Assembly (NCBI GenBank): GCA_016287675.1 | Contig: JAEFAR010000005.1 | Span: forward strand, 24,477 to 88,476 | Direction of reading: 5' to 3' | DNA length: 64,000 nt | From: Lachnospiraceae bacterium | Lineage (GTDB): Bacteria; Bacillota; Clostridia; Lachnospirales; Lachnospiraceae | Shown here: positions 43,693-52,387 of the stretch, piece by piece | How positions within the stretch are numbered: the stretch's first letter is position 1 | Layout of the letters: each line of letters begins with the position of its first letter | Position numbers and translations under genes: made by a program | Notes under the pieces: model-generated | What the model saw: the letters and a program-made list of their open reading frames with translations, nothing else | What the model was told of the DNA's origin: nothing | Databases searched by the model: none

Positions 43693-44823
43693 TTACTCAA
43701 ATGCCTCAGCCACTTTTGTAAGCAACTCTCTGATGGGAAGATGCTGAGGACAGACTTTTTCGCATTTTCCGCACTTTATGCAGTCGGAAGCCTTTCCGTT
43801 TCCGCCTGCGATCAGCGTACTGTTGTAGTATTCTTTGGGCTTTCCGTCTCTGAAGACTTCATTTCTGTTCATTGCGGAGAACATGTCAGGTATCCTGATC
43901 TTCTTAGGGCATTCGTTCTCCTCCACGCAGTAACGGCAGGATGTGCAGGGGATCAGGTTCTGCTTCTTCATGATACCACAGACTTTTGCTATTGCAGCAC
44001 TCTCAGCTTCGTTTATGGGTTTGAAATCCTTCATGGAGGAAATGTTGTCCAGCATCTGCTCCATATCACTCATTCCCGAGAGGATAGTCGACATCATGGG
44101 AGCGCTGGCTGCAAAACGGATGGCATAGCTGGCGTTGCTTCCACCCTTTAAATCCCGGAGCACCTTGTCCGCCTCTTCCGGCAGTTTCACCAGACTTCCG
44201 CCTTTAACAGGCTCCATCACCACAACAGGCTTCCCGTGTTTCTCACACACTTCGTAGCACTTGCGGCTCTCCACATTTTCATCGTTGTAATCCAGATAAT
44301 TAAACTGGATCTGAACAAATTCCACTTCCGGATGTTCTGTCAGGATCATATCCAGAACTTCTGCCCTGTCATGGAATGACAGCCCGAAATGACGGATCAG
44401 TCCTTCCTTCTTAAAGGAATAAGCCGTTTCATATGCACGGCATTTCTTGTATTTCTGATAATTCTTCGCATTCTGGGCATGCATGAGATAAAAATCAAAG
44501 TAATCCACGCCGCAGAGCTCCAGCTGTTTTTTTATGAAAGGTCTGATGTCCTCCTGTTTTTCAAAGAAGGTCTCCGTAAGTTTGTTCGCAAGAAGAAATC
44601 TGCTGCGGTCGTATCTCTTTGAAACGCAGTCTCTTATTGCAGTCTCGGATTTTCCGGAAATGTATCCGTGAGCAGTGTCAAAGTAGTTGAATCCCGCATC
44701 CACAAAGGCATCTGCCATTTTTATGAATTCATCGTAATCCACCCGATCTCCCTTCATGGGCAGACGCATGCATCCGAATCCCAGATTACCGTGTACCTCC
44801 GGGAAAAACTTGTTGTTTTGCAT
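43693..44823 (-). CDS. Aldo/keto reductase with C-terminal 4Fe-4S ferredoxin domain
   Basis: The 376-residue protein combines an aldo/keto reductase barrel (GFGCMRLPMKG, FDTAHGYISGKSE with catalytic Asp/Tyr region, YFDFYLMHAQN) with two cysteine clusters near the C-terminus: CTSCRYCVEENECPKK and CIKCGKCEKVCPQHLPI, a bacterial-ferredoxin pattern. Such Fe-S oxidoreductases are common in anaerobic Clostridia. Electron donor and substrate are unknown. Monocistronic; a -10-like TATAAT is near 44885 on the minus strand. Confidence 0.93.
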   Translation of the reverse strand: MQNNKFFPEVHGNLGFGCMRLPMKGDRVDYDEFIKMADAFVDAGFNYFDTAHGYISGKSETAIRDCVSKRYDRSRFLLANKLTETFFEKQEDIRPFIKKQLELCGVDYFDFYLMHAQNAKNYQKYKKCRAYETAYSFKKEGLIRHFGLSFHDRAEVLDMILTEHPEVEFVQIQFNYLDYNDENVESRKCYEVCEKHGKPVVVMEPVKGGSLVKLPEEADKVLRDLKGGSNASYAIRFAASAPMMSTILSGMSDMEQMLDNISSMKDFKPINEAESAAIAKVCGIMKKQNLIPCTSCRYCVEENECPKKIRIPDMFSAMNRNEVFRDGKPKEYYNSTLIAGGNGKASDCIKCGKCEKVCPQHLPIRELLTKVAEAFE

Positions 44824-44921
44824 AAAAGCCTCCTAACCGATACCGAAAACCGGCATTTTCGATCCTGTAAATGGTTGTTTTTTCATTATACACTAAAAAA
44901 ATGTTTTTCAGCAATAAGGCG

Positions 44922-44950
44922 TTGCAAGAAATGTTCGTTTCATATAAAAT
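44922..44950 (+). promoter_or_regulatory. Sigma-A promoter of the spermidine-synthase-like gene
   Basis: TTGCAA (44922-44927) and TAAAAT (44945-44950) with a 17-bp spacer, 36 bp before the chosen start; AAGGAGAG follows as ribosome site. Confidence 0.65.
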
Positions 44951-44985
44951 CGTATAAAACATCAATAACAAGCAAGGAGAGTATC

Positions 44986-46593
44986 ATGAACAGACCCATA
45001 TTAGGCAATAAGCTCTACCTCTATCTGACCGAATTCTTCGCAGGAATGTCAGTCATGGCTGTTGAGCTGGGAGCCAGCAGACTTCTGGCCCCCTACTTCA
45101 GTTCCTCTCAGATAGTATGGACCATCATCATCGGAACCATTATGATCGCCATGGCACTGGGAAATCTATACGGCGGTAAAAAAGCCGACAAGGATCCCAA
45201 TCCCGACAAACTCTACGGAAGGATCGTGATCGCAGCTGTCTGGATCGCACTGATCCCGGTCGTTGGCAAGTACATCATCATGGGCATTTCGGGACTGCTG
45301 GTTTTTGCAGTAAACTCCAACTTCCTTGTGATCGCTGCCTTTGCTGCCTGTATGGTGATCTTCGTTTTCCCTCTTTTCCTTCTGGGCACCGTTACCCCGT
45401 CACTTGTAAAATTCACGGTGGACAGTCTCGATGACAGCGGAAGCATAGTCGGAAAGCTCAACGCTTTCAACACCATCGGAAGCATCATCGGCACCTTCGT
45501 TCCCACTTTCATCAGCATCCCCGCGGTGGGCACATCCGTTACTTTCCTCATTTTTGCAGGCATATTGCTTCTGCTCAGCATCGTTTACTTTGTGAGCTCA
45601 AAAGTAAATTTTTTAAAGGCCAAAAAGGTACCCATTAGTATTCTCCTCTTCGTACTGTGCTGCGTTTTTGGCCATAATAACAGCTTTGCATTCTGGGAAT
45701 CCGGCCTGACATACGAAGGGGAATCGATCTACAATTATCTGAAAGTGACAGAAAACACCAGCAGAGTTGAACTTTCCACAAATGTTCTTTTTGGTGTTCA
45801 ATCTGTTTACATGAAAAACAAGGCCCTCGCAGGGGGCTACTACGATTACTCAATGGCAGCAGCCTTCATGAGCGGAGTAAACGAGAAAAAGGATTTCAAG
45901 ATCCTGATCCTCGGAAACGGCACAGGCACCTTTGCCACTCAGTGTAAACGTTATTTTGAAAATTCTTCAATAGAGGGTGTGGAGATCGACCAAAAGATCA
46001 CGGATCTGGCAGTGAAGTACTTTGAATTTCCCACAGACATCCCCGTCAGCACCTACGACGGAAGAGCCTACCTAAATGCCATCGACGAAAAATACGATCT
46101 GATAATGGTAGACGCCTACCAGGACATCACCATCCCCTTCCAGATGTCCTCTGTGGAATTCTTTTCACTGGTTCGGGATCACCTGAATCCCGATGGTGTC
46201 ATGGTCGTTAACATGAACATGCGGAGCAGCAAAGAAGGAAGCATCAACGAGTATCTTTCCGACACCATCGCAAGCGTTTTCCCCGAAGTTTACACCGCAG
46301 AAGTGGAACGCTACACCAACCGCTGCTTGTATGCCTCATTTAACAAAGACATCCTTGACCGCATGAGAAGAAACAACGAGATCGAGCCTTCGGACGAACT
46401 TCGATCGCTCATTGCAAGGGTGGACGGCAGACTCATCCCTTATGAAGGAGGCGTGCATATAATGACTGACGATAAAGCACCCGTCGAACTCCTGGGAATG
46501 CGTGTGATCGACGAGATCATACAGGACGAGGTTGCTTACTACAAAGGCATTTTCAAAGAAGGTGGCCTTAAAGCTCTGCTGGAATCATGGTGA
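44986..46593 (+). CDS. Fused membrane transporter-like / spermidine synthase-like protein
   Basis: The 535-residue protein starts with about seven to eight membrane helices (opening EFFAGMSVMAVELGASRLLA, typical of the 'fused MFS/spermidine synthase' group) and ends with a Rossmann methyltransferase-like domain of the SpeE class: ILILGNGTGTFATQC for the nucleotide loop near 305, VEIDQKIT, and LIMVDAYQD near 375. Whether it makes polyamines is doubtful; SpeE active-site aspartates are only partly recognisable. The upstream in-frame extension to 44668 overlaps the reductase gene and is not used. The VanZ gene follows 80 bp downstream. Confidence 0.9.
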   Translation: MNRPILGNKLYLYLTEFFAGMSVMAVELGASRLLAPYFSSSQIVWTIIIGTIMIAMALGNLYGGKKADKDPNPDKLYGRIVIAAVWIALIPVVGKYIIMGISGLLVFAVNSNFLVIAAFAACMVIFVFPLFLLGTVTPSLVKFTVDSLDDSGSIVGKLNAFNTIGSIIGTFVPTFISIPAVGTSVTFLIFAGILLLLSIVYFVSSKVNFLKAKKVPISILLFVLCCVFGHNNSFAFWESGLTYEGESIYNYLKVTENTSRVELSTNVLFGVQSVYMKNKALAGGYYDYSMAAAFMSGVNEKKDFKILILGNGTGTFATQCKRYFENSSIEGVEIDQKITDLAVKYFEFPTDIPVSTYDGRAYLNAIDEKYDLIMVDAYQDITIPFQMSSVEFFSLVRDHLNPDGVMVVNMNMRSSKEGSINEYLSDTIASVFPEVYTAEVERYTNRCLYASFNKDILDRMRRNNEIEPSDELRSLIARVDGRLIPYEGGVHIMTDDKAPVELLGMRVIDEIIQDEVAYYKGIFKEGGLKALLESW

Positions 46594-46673
46594 TGAAAAA
46601 ATCTCTTTTTGCCGAAACCTGTCATCTTTTTCTGCGTCTGATAAAGTAAATACAAGTAAGGGAGATTTTAGTT

Positions 46674-47204
46674 ATGGAAATCACATTTTTATTGTTGGCA
46701 GTAATCGCCTTGATAGTTTGGGCAGCCGTCAGATTCTTCATTTGCGCCAAAAAAGACGAAGTGAACTTTAAGCACGAGGCTTTTCTGTTCCTGATCTTTG
46801 CCTACTGCCTTCTGGTTGCAAGAGTAGTCTACTTTCCAACCAAATCACCGGACGGGCGTATGGTCCGCATGATCATTGACTTTGAGAACATGTTTCCCCC
46901 TATGATCAACCTGACCCCCCTGACCTTTGTTTCGGAGCGCTATCCCGGCTGGTGGATCAATGTTTTCGGAAATATCATCATTTTCATTCCCGCAGGTATT
47001 TTCATACCCATGGTCTCGAAGCGTGCAAAGAATATTCTTCAAACCACGATCATCGGTTTCGGCTGGTCGCTTCTGATCGAGCTGTCCCAGCTTTTACTTT
47101 TCGACAGATGCAGTGACATCGACGATCTCATACTCAATACTCTCGGTGCAGCCATCGGAGCGTGTGTGTTCTTTGCCGTCGGAAAATCCGGGAAAAGATT
47201 GTGA
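46674..47204 (+). CDS. VanZ-family membrane protein
   Basis: The 176-residue protein has about five helices and VanZ-like motifs: RVVYFPTK, NVFGNIIIFIPAGIFIPM (the conserved N-x-x-x-F-x-P-x-G element) and SLLIELSQLLLFDRCSDIDDLILNTLG. VanZ proteins give modest teicoplanin resistance in some Enterococcus elements, but chromosomal members have unknown, probably envelope, roles. The start follows AAGGGAGATTTTAGTT. Possible readthrough from the preceding gene. Confidence 0.9.
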   Translation: MEITFLLLAVIALIVWAAVRFFICAKKDEVNFKHEAFLFLIFAYCLLVARVVYFPTKSPDGRMVRMIIDFENMFPPMINLTPLTFVSERYPGWWINVFGNIIIFIPAGIFIPMVSKRAKNILQTTIIGFGWSLLIELSQLLLFDRCSDIDDLILNTLGAAIGACVFFAVGKSGKRL

Positions 47205-47279
47205 TTGCATGCATTTCTATGCAAATATTGCTTTCCGGAAATCAATACTGCATTTTTTACTGTTCATTTATTCCCGAGG

Positions 47280-47297
47280 ATGTTAAAATAATAACGG
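47280..47297 (+). promoter_or_regulatory. Rex-like operator candidate upstream of the alcohol dehydrogenase
   Basis: ATGTTAAAATAATAACGG has a GTTA-N6-TAAC core and agrees with the clostridial Rex consensus TTGTTAA-N4-TTAACAA at 10 of 14 positions. It overlaps a plausible -10 (TAAAAT, 47284-47289). A small GTGCCGAAGGCAC hairpin follows in the leader. Confidence 0.35.
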
Positions 47298-47344
47298 TGT
47301 GCCGAAGGCACTTCGAATAAAACACATAAAGGAGGATTTTTGTA

Positions 47345-48490
47345 ATGGCAGTTAATCGTTTTGTATTAAACGGCGTTTCCTATCACGGACACGGCGCGAT
47401 AAAGGAAATTCCCGGGATCATCAAGTCCAAGGGATTTAAGAAGGCTTTTGTAGCTTCCGATCCCGATCTCATTAAATTCGGTGTGACCGCAAAAGTCACA
47501 GACCTTCTTGAAGCAAACGGAATCCCCTATTCATTATACTCAGACATCAAGCCCAACCCCACCATTGAAAACGTTCAGAGCGGCGTTAAGGCTTACAAAG
47601 AGTCCGGAGCAGATTTTATGATCACCATCGGTGGCGGATCATCCATGGATACAGGTAAGGGTATCGGTATCATCGTTAACAACCCCGAATTTGCAGATGT
47701 CCGCTCCCTTGAAGGCGTTGCTCCCACAAAGAACCGTACGGTGTTCACCATTGCCGTTCCCACAACAGGCGGTACAGGTGCAGAATCCACCATCAACTAC
47801 GTTATCACCGACGTTGAGCGCAAGAGAAAGTTCGTCTGTGTAGACCCTAACGACATCCCCGATGTCGCTGTGGTAGATCCCGACATGATGAGTTCCATGC
47901 CCAAGGGACTCACAGCCTCTACAGGTATGGATGCTCTCACACATGCTATCGAAGGCTACACTACCGGAGCAGCCTGGGAGCTTTCAGACGCTCTGAACCT
48001 CGAAGCCATCAGACTCATCGGAAAGAACCTCCGAAAGGCATTTCAGAACGATCCCGAAGGACGTGAAGGAATGGCTCTTGCTCAGTACGTTACAGCTATG
48101 GCTTACTCAAATGTCGGTCTCGGTATCGCTCACTCCATGGCTCACACACTCGGTGCCGTTTATGACACACCTCACGGCGTTGCATGCGCAATGATGCTCC
48201 CCATCGTTATGGAATTCAACGCAGAATGCACAGGTGAGAAGTTTAAGGCTGTTGCCGAAGCTCTCGGTGTAGATACAACAGGCATGGACCAGAAGACCTA
48301 TCGTAAGGCCGCTATCGATGCTGTAAGACAGCTTTCCGTAGATGTGGGTATCCCCACAAAGCTCGAGAAGCTTCAGGAGAAGGATCTTCCTTTCCTTTGC
48401 GAATCCGCTGCCGCAGATGCCTGCGCCCCCGGAAATCCCAAGAAGGCTTCCCTTGCAGATTTCGAAGCTATGTTCAGAAAGCTCATGTAA
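47345..48490 (+). CDS. Iron-containing (group III) alcohol dehydrogenase
   Basis: The 381-residue enzyme has the NAD-binding GGGSSMDTGKGIG near residue 97, VPTTGGTGAE, the metal-ligand region MDALTHAIEGY near 197 and the C-terminal metal motif GIAHSMAHTLGAVYDTPHG. It interconverts an alcohol and an aldehyde with NAD(H), e.g. lactaldehyde/propanediol, butanol or ethanol; FucO-like by pattern. Codon use is biased to GCT, GGT and CTC compared with the neighbours, hinting at high expression. AAAGGAGG precedes the ATG, and a strong terminator follows. Confidence 0.94.
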   Translation: MAVNRFVLNGVSYHGHGAIKEIPGIIKSKGFKKAFVASDPDLIKFGVTAKVTDLLEANGIPYSLYSDIKPNPTIENVQSGVKAYKESGADFMITIGGGSSMDTGKGIGIIVNNPEFADVRSLEGVAPTKNRTVFTIAVPTTGGTGAESTINYVITDVERKRKFVCVDPNDIPDVAVVDPDMMSSMPKGLTASTGMDALTHAIEGYTTGAAWELSDALNLEAIRLIGKNLRKAFQNDPEGREGMALAQYVTAMAYSNVGLGIAHSMAHTLGAVYDTPHGVACAMMLPIVMEFNAECTGEKFKAVAEALGVDTTGMDQKTYRKAAIDAVRQLSVDVGIPTKLEKLQEKDLPFLCESAAADACAPGNPKKASLADFEAMFRKLM

Positions 48491-48510
48491 TAATACAATA
48501 TCAAACAAAA

Positions 48511-48545
48511 AGACCGTCCGGGATTTTTCCCGGACGATCTTTTTG
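48511..48545. terminator. Intrinsic terminator after the alcohol dehydrogenase
   Basis: CCGTCCGGG pairs with CCCGGACG, flanked by AGA and TCT (48511-48540), then TTTTTG. The A-run before it lets it serve the convergent small gene too. Confidence 0.9.
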
Positions 48546-48562
48546 TTTTATCCCCCAACTTC

Positions 48563-48868
48563 TTATAAAACCTTATAAACCAAATAATAAATGATCTTTC
48601 TCCAGCGGGGATCTCCGTTATCTCCCAGATCCACACCGTTATCGCAGCTCTGATACATTCTCTTAATGACCCAAAACTTCCGCATGAATTTCGGCAGCTT
48701 TGGTATCATTACGTAAACATAATGATGTGAGTAGATCTCTGCCGCCATCTGAAGCGGTGTAACACCGGTGATCAGACCCTTTTCCAGGATCTCCGTTGCA
48801 ATCTCAAAGCACTTTTTTTTATCTCCGTATTCATCCTTCATACCGATGTTAATGTTTTTTCTTCCCAT
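48563..48868 (-). CDS. Hypothetical 101-residue protein
   Basis: A small, basic protein beginning MGRKNINIGMKDEYGDKK with a central helical stretch (KCFEIATEILEKGLITGVTP) and an aromatic/basic C-terminal half (YVYVMIPKLPKFMRKFWVIK). No signal peptide or certain membrane segment. I do not recognise the family. AAGGAGTAAAGGCTGTC precedes the ATG, which supports translation. A short open frame ends 20 bp upstream on the same strand. Confidence 0.6.
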   Translation of the reverse strand: MGRKNINIGMKDEYGDKKKCFEIATEILEKGLITGVTPLQMAAEIYSHHYVYVMIPKLPKFMRKFWVIKRMYQSCDNGVDLGDNGDPRWRKIIYYLVYKVL

Positions 48869-48887
48869 TGACAGCCTTTACTCCTTT

Positions 48888-49022
48888 TTAATTCTTCCCC
48901 TTAAAAGACTCAAGAAATGCCCCCACCGGCCCCAACTCATCCCAAGATATGAGCATTGAATTACTGAAATGAAGCCCCAATATTTGTTTAATTTCAACGC
49001 CTTTCCGATCGCCTCTCTTCAA
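48888..49022 (-). pseudogene. Short coding-like frame, possible gene remnant
   Basis: A 44-codon frame (TTG-initiated at best) ends in LISWDELGPVGAFLESF and is closed by TAA 20 bp before the next gene. The residue composition looks coding, but there is no ribosome site, and a stop codon lies 5' in frame. It could be the degraded 3' end of a former gene or a leader peptide. An overlapping frame (SVISDIIEERRSERR) is similarly plausible, which fits decay by frameshift. Confidence 0.3.
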
Positions 49023-49466
49023 TAATGTCAGAAATAACAGAATTCACAGAACGTGCTGATGTCCCCTCACAGGACCGCGTAAACGATAAAGAATTATTGA
49101 AAACAGGAGCCGGTGGGCGCACTTCTTAAGAATTCTCAACTCAGAAGAAAGCCGCAAAAAACCGGCCGGATACAATTAAATTTTTAAGCTCAAACCAATG
49201 CGGATCGATAAGAAACGAACGTACATTTTTCCCCCAAAAAATCACTCGTTAGAATTTTGAATCTGCCTGAAAGAAGGTGCTTCGGTACTGAACAGCCCTT
49301 ACACTTTAAGACTATATTAGTGTAACGCGTAACATTATGGAAGTAAAGAGTAAAATTTTAAGATTCTGAAATCTTAAAATTTTACCTATTTGTAGTTTTT
49401 ATGTCAAACTTTCATTGTAAACTAATAGCTGCGCCATAGGCACAGCTATTAGTTTTACAATAATGA
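49023..49466. other. Gene-free stretch with two long hairpins
   Basis: No credible coding frame is seen. Two strong inverted repeats occupy its right end: GTAAAATTTTAAGATT (49350-49365) with a perfect 16-bp partner at 49369-49384 and a 3-nt loop; and CTAATAGCTG/CAGCTATTAG within 49413-49464, extended by ATTGTAAA/TTTTACAAT. The second lies directly past the stop of the LRR gene and probably terminates it. The left part is unremarkable. Confidence 0.6.
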
Positions 49467-50927
49467 TCAGTGAACTTCATCGAATTCAACACCGGCTTTT
49501 TTTAATGAAGTATAAGCAGGTGAACCATATTTCACAACCGCATGCAGTCTGTTGCAGTTTGCAAATGCTGTATCATCGACTTCCCAAATATCTGTAGTAA
49601 GCCAAATGTTCAAGTCATAACATGTAGCAAATGCATAACGGTCGATGCTTACCACTTCATTTAGCATAATATCATTTTCAGCAGTGAAATAGGCCCCCGC
49701 AAAATAATAAGGAGGAATGTAACTCACTTCATCTTCAAATGCGATCTTTTTAATATTCGCTCCCGCAAAAGGTGCTGTGGAAATTGATCTTACACTTTCC
49801 CCGTTATAGATAGAATAACTTGCTGTCAACAATTCGATGGTAATTCCCTCAAATGCGTGCGATCCAACTTTTATTCCTCCGACTTCAAGGGCTTCAAACG
49901 AAAGATTTGTGCAGCCCTTAAACGCCCTTTCACCGATCTCGGTTACAGAAGCAGGGATATTGAGCTTTGTAATACCGGTGAGTCCTGAAAATGCACCATC
50001 CGAGATCAATCTGATACCGGTTCCGAGATCGACTTCCCTGAGCTTAAAGCCATATTCTCCGGCGGAGTAATTCTTAACTCCGTAGAATTCTCTCATGTAA
50101 GAAGGACAAACTATCTTAAGGTAAGCGGAACCTCTTGTCAAAAGGTCCTTCAAAGGGAAGTAATCACAGTAATCATCTTTACCGACAGGATATTCTTCAC
50201 CCGTAGCAATGTTCAGATAGCCACGGACAGCAACTCCCTTTGTCTTGGATGTGTATACTGTCTTCGGCAATGTTATTTCGACATAGTCGTTTACACCATA
50301 CTGCCTGAACTTCTTAAATCCGGTTTTTGAAAGGCCTGTAACAACCCACGTTCCGTCAATACAAAGATAGGTAAAATCCTTTTCGTCTGTCTGAAGCTTT
50401 ACATTCGGCTCTGTCAGTAAAGCACCCTGATCCGTGGGCACGGGTGTGGGCTGGGGAGTGGGTGTACTTGTAGGAACAGGCGTAGGTGTACCTGTCGGCG
50501 CCGGAGTATTTGTGGGTGTAGGTGTGTTCGTAGGCGTCGGTGTTGGAGTATTTGTGGGTGTAGGTGTGGGTGTCTCCGTAGGTGTGGGAGTCGGAGTGGG
50601 CGTAGGGGTCACCGTGGGTGTCGGCGTGTCTGTGGGCACGGGAGTGGGTGTGTCCGTAGGCACAGGTGTCGGTGTATCCGTGGGCACCGGAGTGTTTGTT
50701 GCCGCAGGAGTCTTGTCCGTTGCGGATCCCGTTACATTTGCCTGCTGATCTCCCGAAGGGTTTACAGTCCCCGTAACCGTTGCTCCCGGGGTTTTGGAAT
50801 TGTTATCCCCGGAGTTTCTTACTATAAGAATAATCACAAGGGCAATTACAATAATCGCCGCTGCGATGATCATAATCGTTTTTGGTTTTTTCAAGCTTTC
50901 CTTAAGCTTTGCCAATAAATCTTTCAT
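49467..50927 (-). CDS. Membrane-anchored protein with TP-rich stalk and BspA-type leucine-rich repeats
   Basis: The 486-residue protein has a basic cytoplasmic tip, a membrane helix (about 19-38), a Thr/Pro-rich stalk of roughly 110 residues (about 60-170) made of [13 protein letters not shown] repeats, a middle beta domain, and LRR_5-type repeats about 305-460 ([34 protein letters not shown]). Type II topology puts the repeats outside. Similar LRR proteins mediate binding to host or plant surfaces or to other cells. Regulation not visible. The stalk DNA is a GT/CA-rich low-complexity tract that could vary in length. Confidence 0.88.
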   Translation of the reverse strand: MKDLLAKLKESLKKPKTIMIIAAAIIVIALVIILIVRNSGDNNSKTPGATVTGTVNPSGDQQANVTGSATDKTPAATNTPVPTDTPTPVPTDTPTPVPTDTPTPTVTPTPTPTPTPTETPTPTPTNTPTPTPTNTPTPTNTPAPTGTPTPVPTSTPTPQPTPVPTDQGALLTEPNVKLQTDEKDFTYLCIDGTWVVTGLSKTGFKKFRQYGVNDYVEITLPKTVYTSKTKGVAVRGYLNIATGEEYPVGKDDYCDYFPLKDLLTRGSAYLKIVCPSYMREFYGVKNYSAGEYGFKLREVDLGTGIRLISDGAFSGLTGITKLNIPASVTEIGERAFKGCTNLSFEALEVGGIKVGSHAFEGITIELLTASYSIYNGESVRSISTAPFAGANIKKIAFEDEVSYIPPYYFAGAYFTAENDIMLNEVVSIDRYAFATCYDLNIWLTTDIWEVDDTAFANCNRLHAVVKYGSPAYTSLKKAGVEFDEVH

Positions 50928-51080
50928 TACTAAAACAACCTTTCTAAAGCACCTAAAAAAATAAACACTTGTAAACTGTCGCTATGATAAAGTAAAGTTG
51001 TGACATAAGTGTGTCCAAGTTAGGTTATAAAAAAATAATTAACTATTGTAGGATACAGCACACAACTATTTTTTTCAAGA

Positions 51081-51126
51081 AAAAAATCAGCTCTCCTCAC
51101 CTTTTTTATCGGGTAAAGAGAACTGA
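51081..51126 (-). terminator. Terminator of the NatAB-type operon
   Basis: On the minus strand TCAGTTCTCTTTACC and GGTGAGGAGAGCTGA (51087-51126) form the stem, followed by six T (51081-51086). Confidence 0.88.
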
Positions 51127-51165
51127 TGACATTATTCTTTTAGTTTTCGCTTTCGCACTGTTTTT

Positions 51166-52386
51166 CTATGCGTTGAACATTACCTTCTCGGAATTGAAGG
51201 ATTTTGTTACGGAGAAAGTGCAAAGTGCGGCAAGAACAAAGTTGCCGAGGAATGAGAACAGGAACTGAGTTGCCTCAAGGCTGTTTGTCATGATCTTCTG
51301 AACGGAAAGCGCAGTTCCGTAAACAGGGATCATAAAAACATAATCCGCGGGAGTCTTACTGGTCGTAAACATTGTAGTAAGCGCTGCGACCATGATAACG
51401 ATGTACAAAGGAGAAACCAGCGAACTTGCGGTCTTTACGTCCTTGGCACGGATCGAAAGTGCTGCGATCAATGAAACATACAGGTACGCAAGTATGATCA
51501 GAAGAACTACCAGCATAAGGATCTGAGCAGGCGAGATGTGAATTGAAAAGTCCACAGCAGCTCCGCCTGTAACCGTCTTCATCATCATAGGCATTGCCAC
51601 TACCATTGAAAGCGCGTACACAATAGCTGAAATGATGGAAAGCGCAGCCAGTGCGATGATCTTACCGATGGCAAGGTTTCTTCTCTTAAGAGGTGTAAGG
51701 AGAAGTCTCGCCATTGTTCCTCTTTCCTTTTCACCTGCAATGGCATCGATAACGATGCTCATGGCACTTGCAAAGATCAGGAATGTGATGAGGTAAGGAA
51801 TCAGCATTGCAAGGAACTGTCCGTTTTCCTCATCCTCATTAACTATACGGTTTAAATTAACATCGAAAACCTTGAGTTGTTCAGCTCCTCCGATCCTGTT
51901 GGCGATGATCGCTTCCTTGTAAGGATTTGCAATGTAACTTGTGAAATTCTGATAAGCCTGAGAGGAATAATCCTTTGCGGTGTTGACTCCCACTTTGATA
52001 CCGGGTACGGCATCTCCGTTTTTGAATTTGGCGATCTTGTCGGTAAATCCGTCATCGAATGTAACCAGAAGATCTGCGTTTCCTTCAAGGATGTCCGCCT
52101 CGATCTTGTCTATGCCTGTGGCATCCTTTGCAAGGAAGGTAATGTCTGCGGTCTTGTCATATCCCGTCTGACTGATCAAAGCCTTTATGTCGTCGGGGGT
52201 GTTCTGCATGTAAACGATGGAAACATGTTCCTTAATGTCCCTGTTGATCCCTGAAGCAAGGTTTCCGATAAGGCTGTACAAGCCAACCATTATGATCGCG
52301 GGAAGAATGAAGAGTGAGAAGACCAGCTTTCTGTCTTTAAAAACACGGTCAAACTCTTTTTTAAATATCATCCTGATGTCTTTCAT
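51166..52386 (-). CDS. ABC-2 type permease (NatB-like)
   Basis: The 406-residue protein has an N-terminal helix (about 20-42), a large extracytoplasmic domain (about 45-215) and five further helices, as in NatB/YhaP-type exporters of the ABC-2 family. The motif AIAGEKERGTMARLLLTPLKR is characteristic of the coupling region. The frame extends to 52464 but the start at 52386 (MKDIRMIFKKEF) has GGAGGAGG. It is paired with the ATPase upstream with a 1-bp gap. Substrate may be Na+, a peptide or an antibiotic. Confidence 0.92.
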   Translation of the reverse strand: MKDIRMIFKKEFDRVFKDRKLVFSLFILPAIIMVGLYSLIGNLASGINRDIKEHVSIVYMQNTPDDIKALISQTGYDKTADITFLAKDATGIDKIEADILEGNADLLVTFDDGFTDKIAKFKNGDAVPGIKVGVNTAKDYSSQAYQNFTSYIANPYKEAIIANRIGGAEQLKVFDVNLNRIVNEDEENGQFLAMLIPYLITFLIFASAMSIVIDAIAGEKERGTMARLLLTPLKRRNLAIGKIIALAALSIISAIVYALSMVVAMPMMMKTVTGGAAVDFSIHISPAQILMLVVLLIILAYLYVSLIAALSIRAKDVKTASSLVSPLYIVIMVAALTTMFTTSKTPADYVFMIPVYGTALSVQKIMTNSLEATQFLFSFLGNFVLAALCTFSVTKSFNSEKVMFNA

Positions 52387-52387
52387 G

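Noticed and set aside
44668..44985. N-terminal extension of the spermidine-synthase-like protein
   Set aside because: The extra 106 codons overlap the reductase gene and lack family similarity; the ATG at 44986 has a good ribosome site.
50434..50748. Gly/Val-repeat frame on the + strand resembling an elastin-like protein
   Set aside because: It is the reverse strand of the Thr/Pro stalk of the LRR protein; the repeat is a by-product of CCN-ACN codons.
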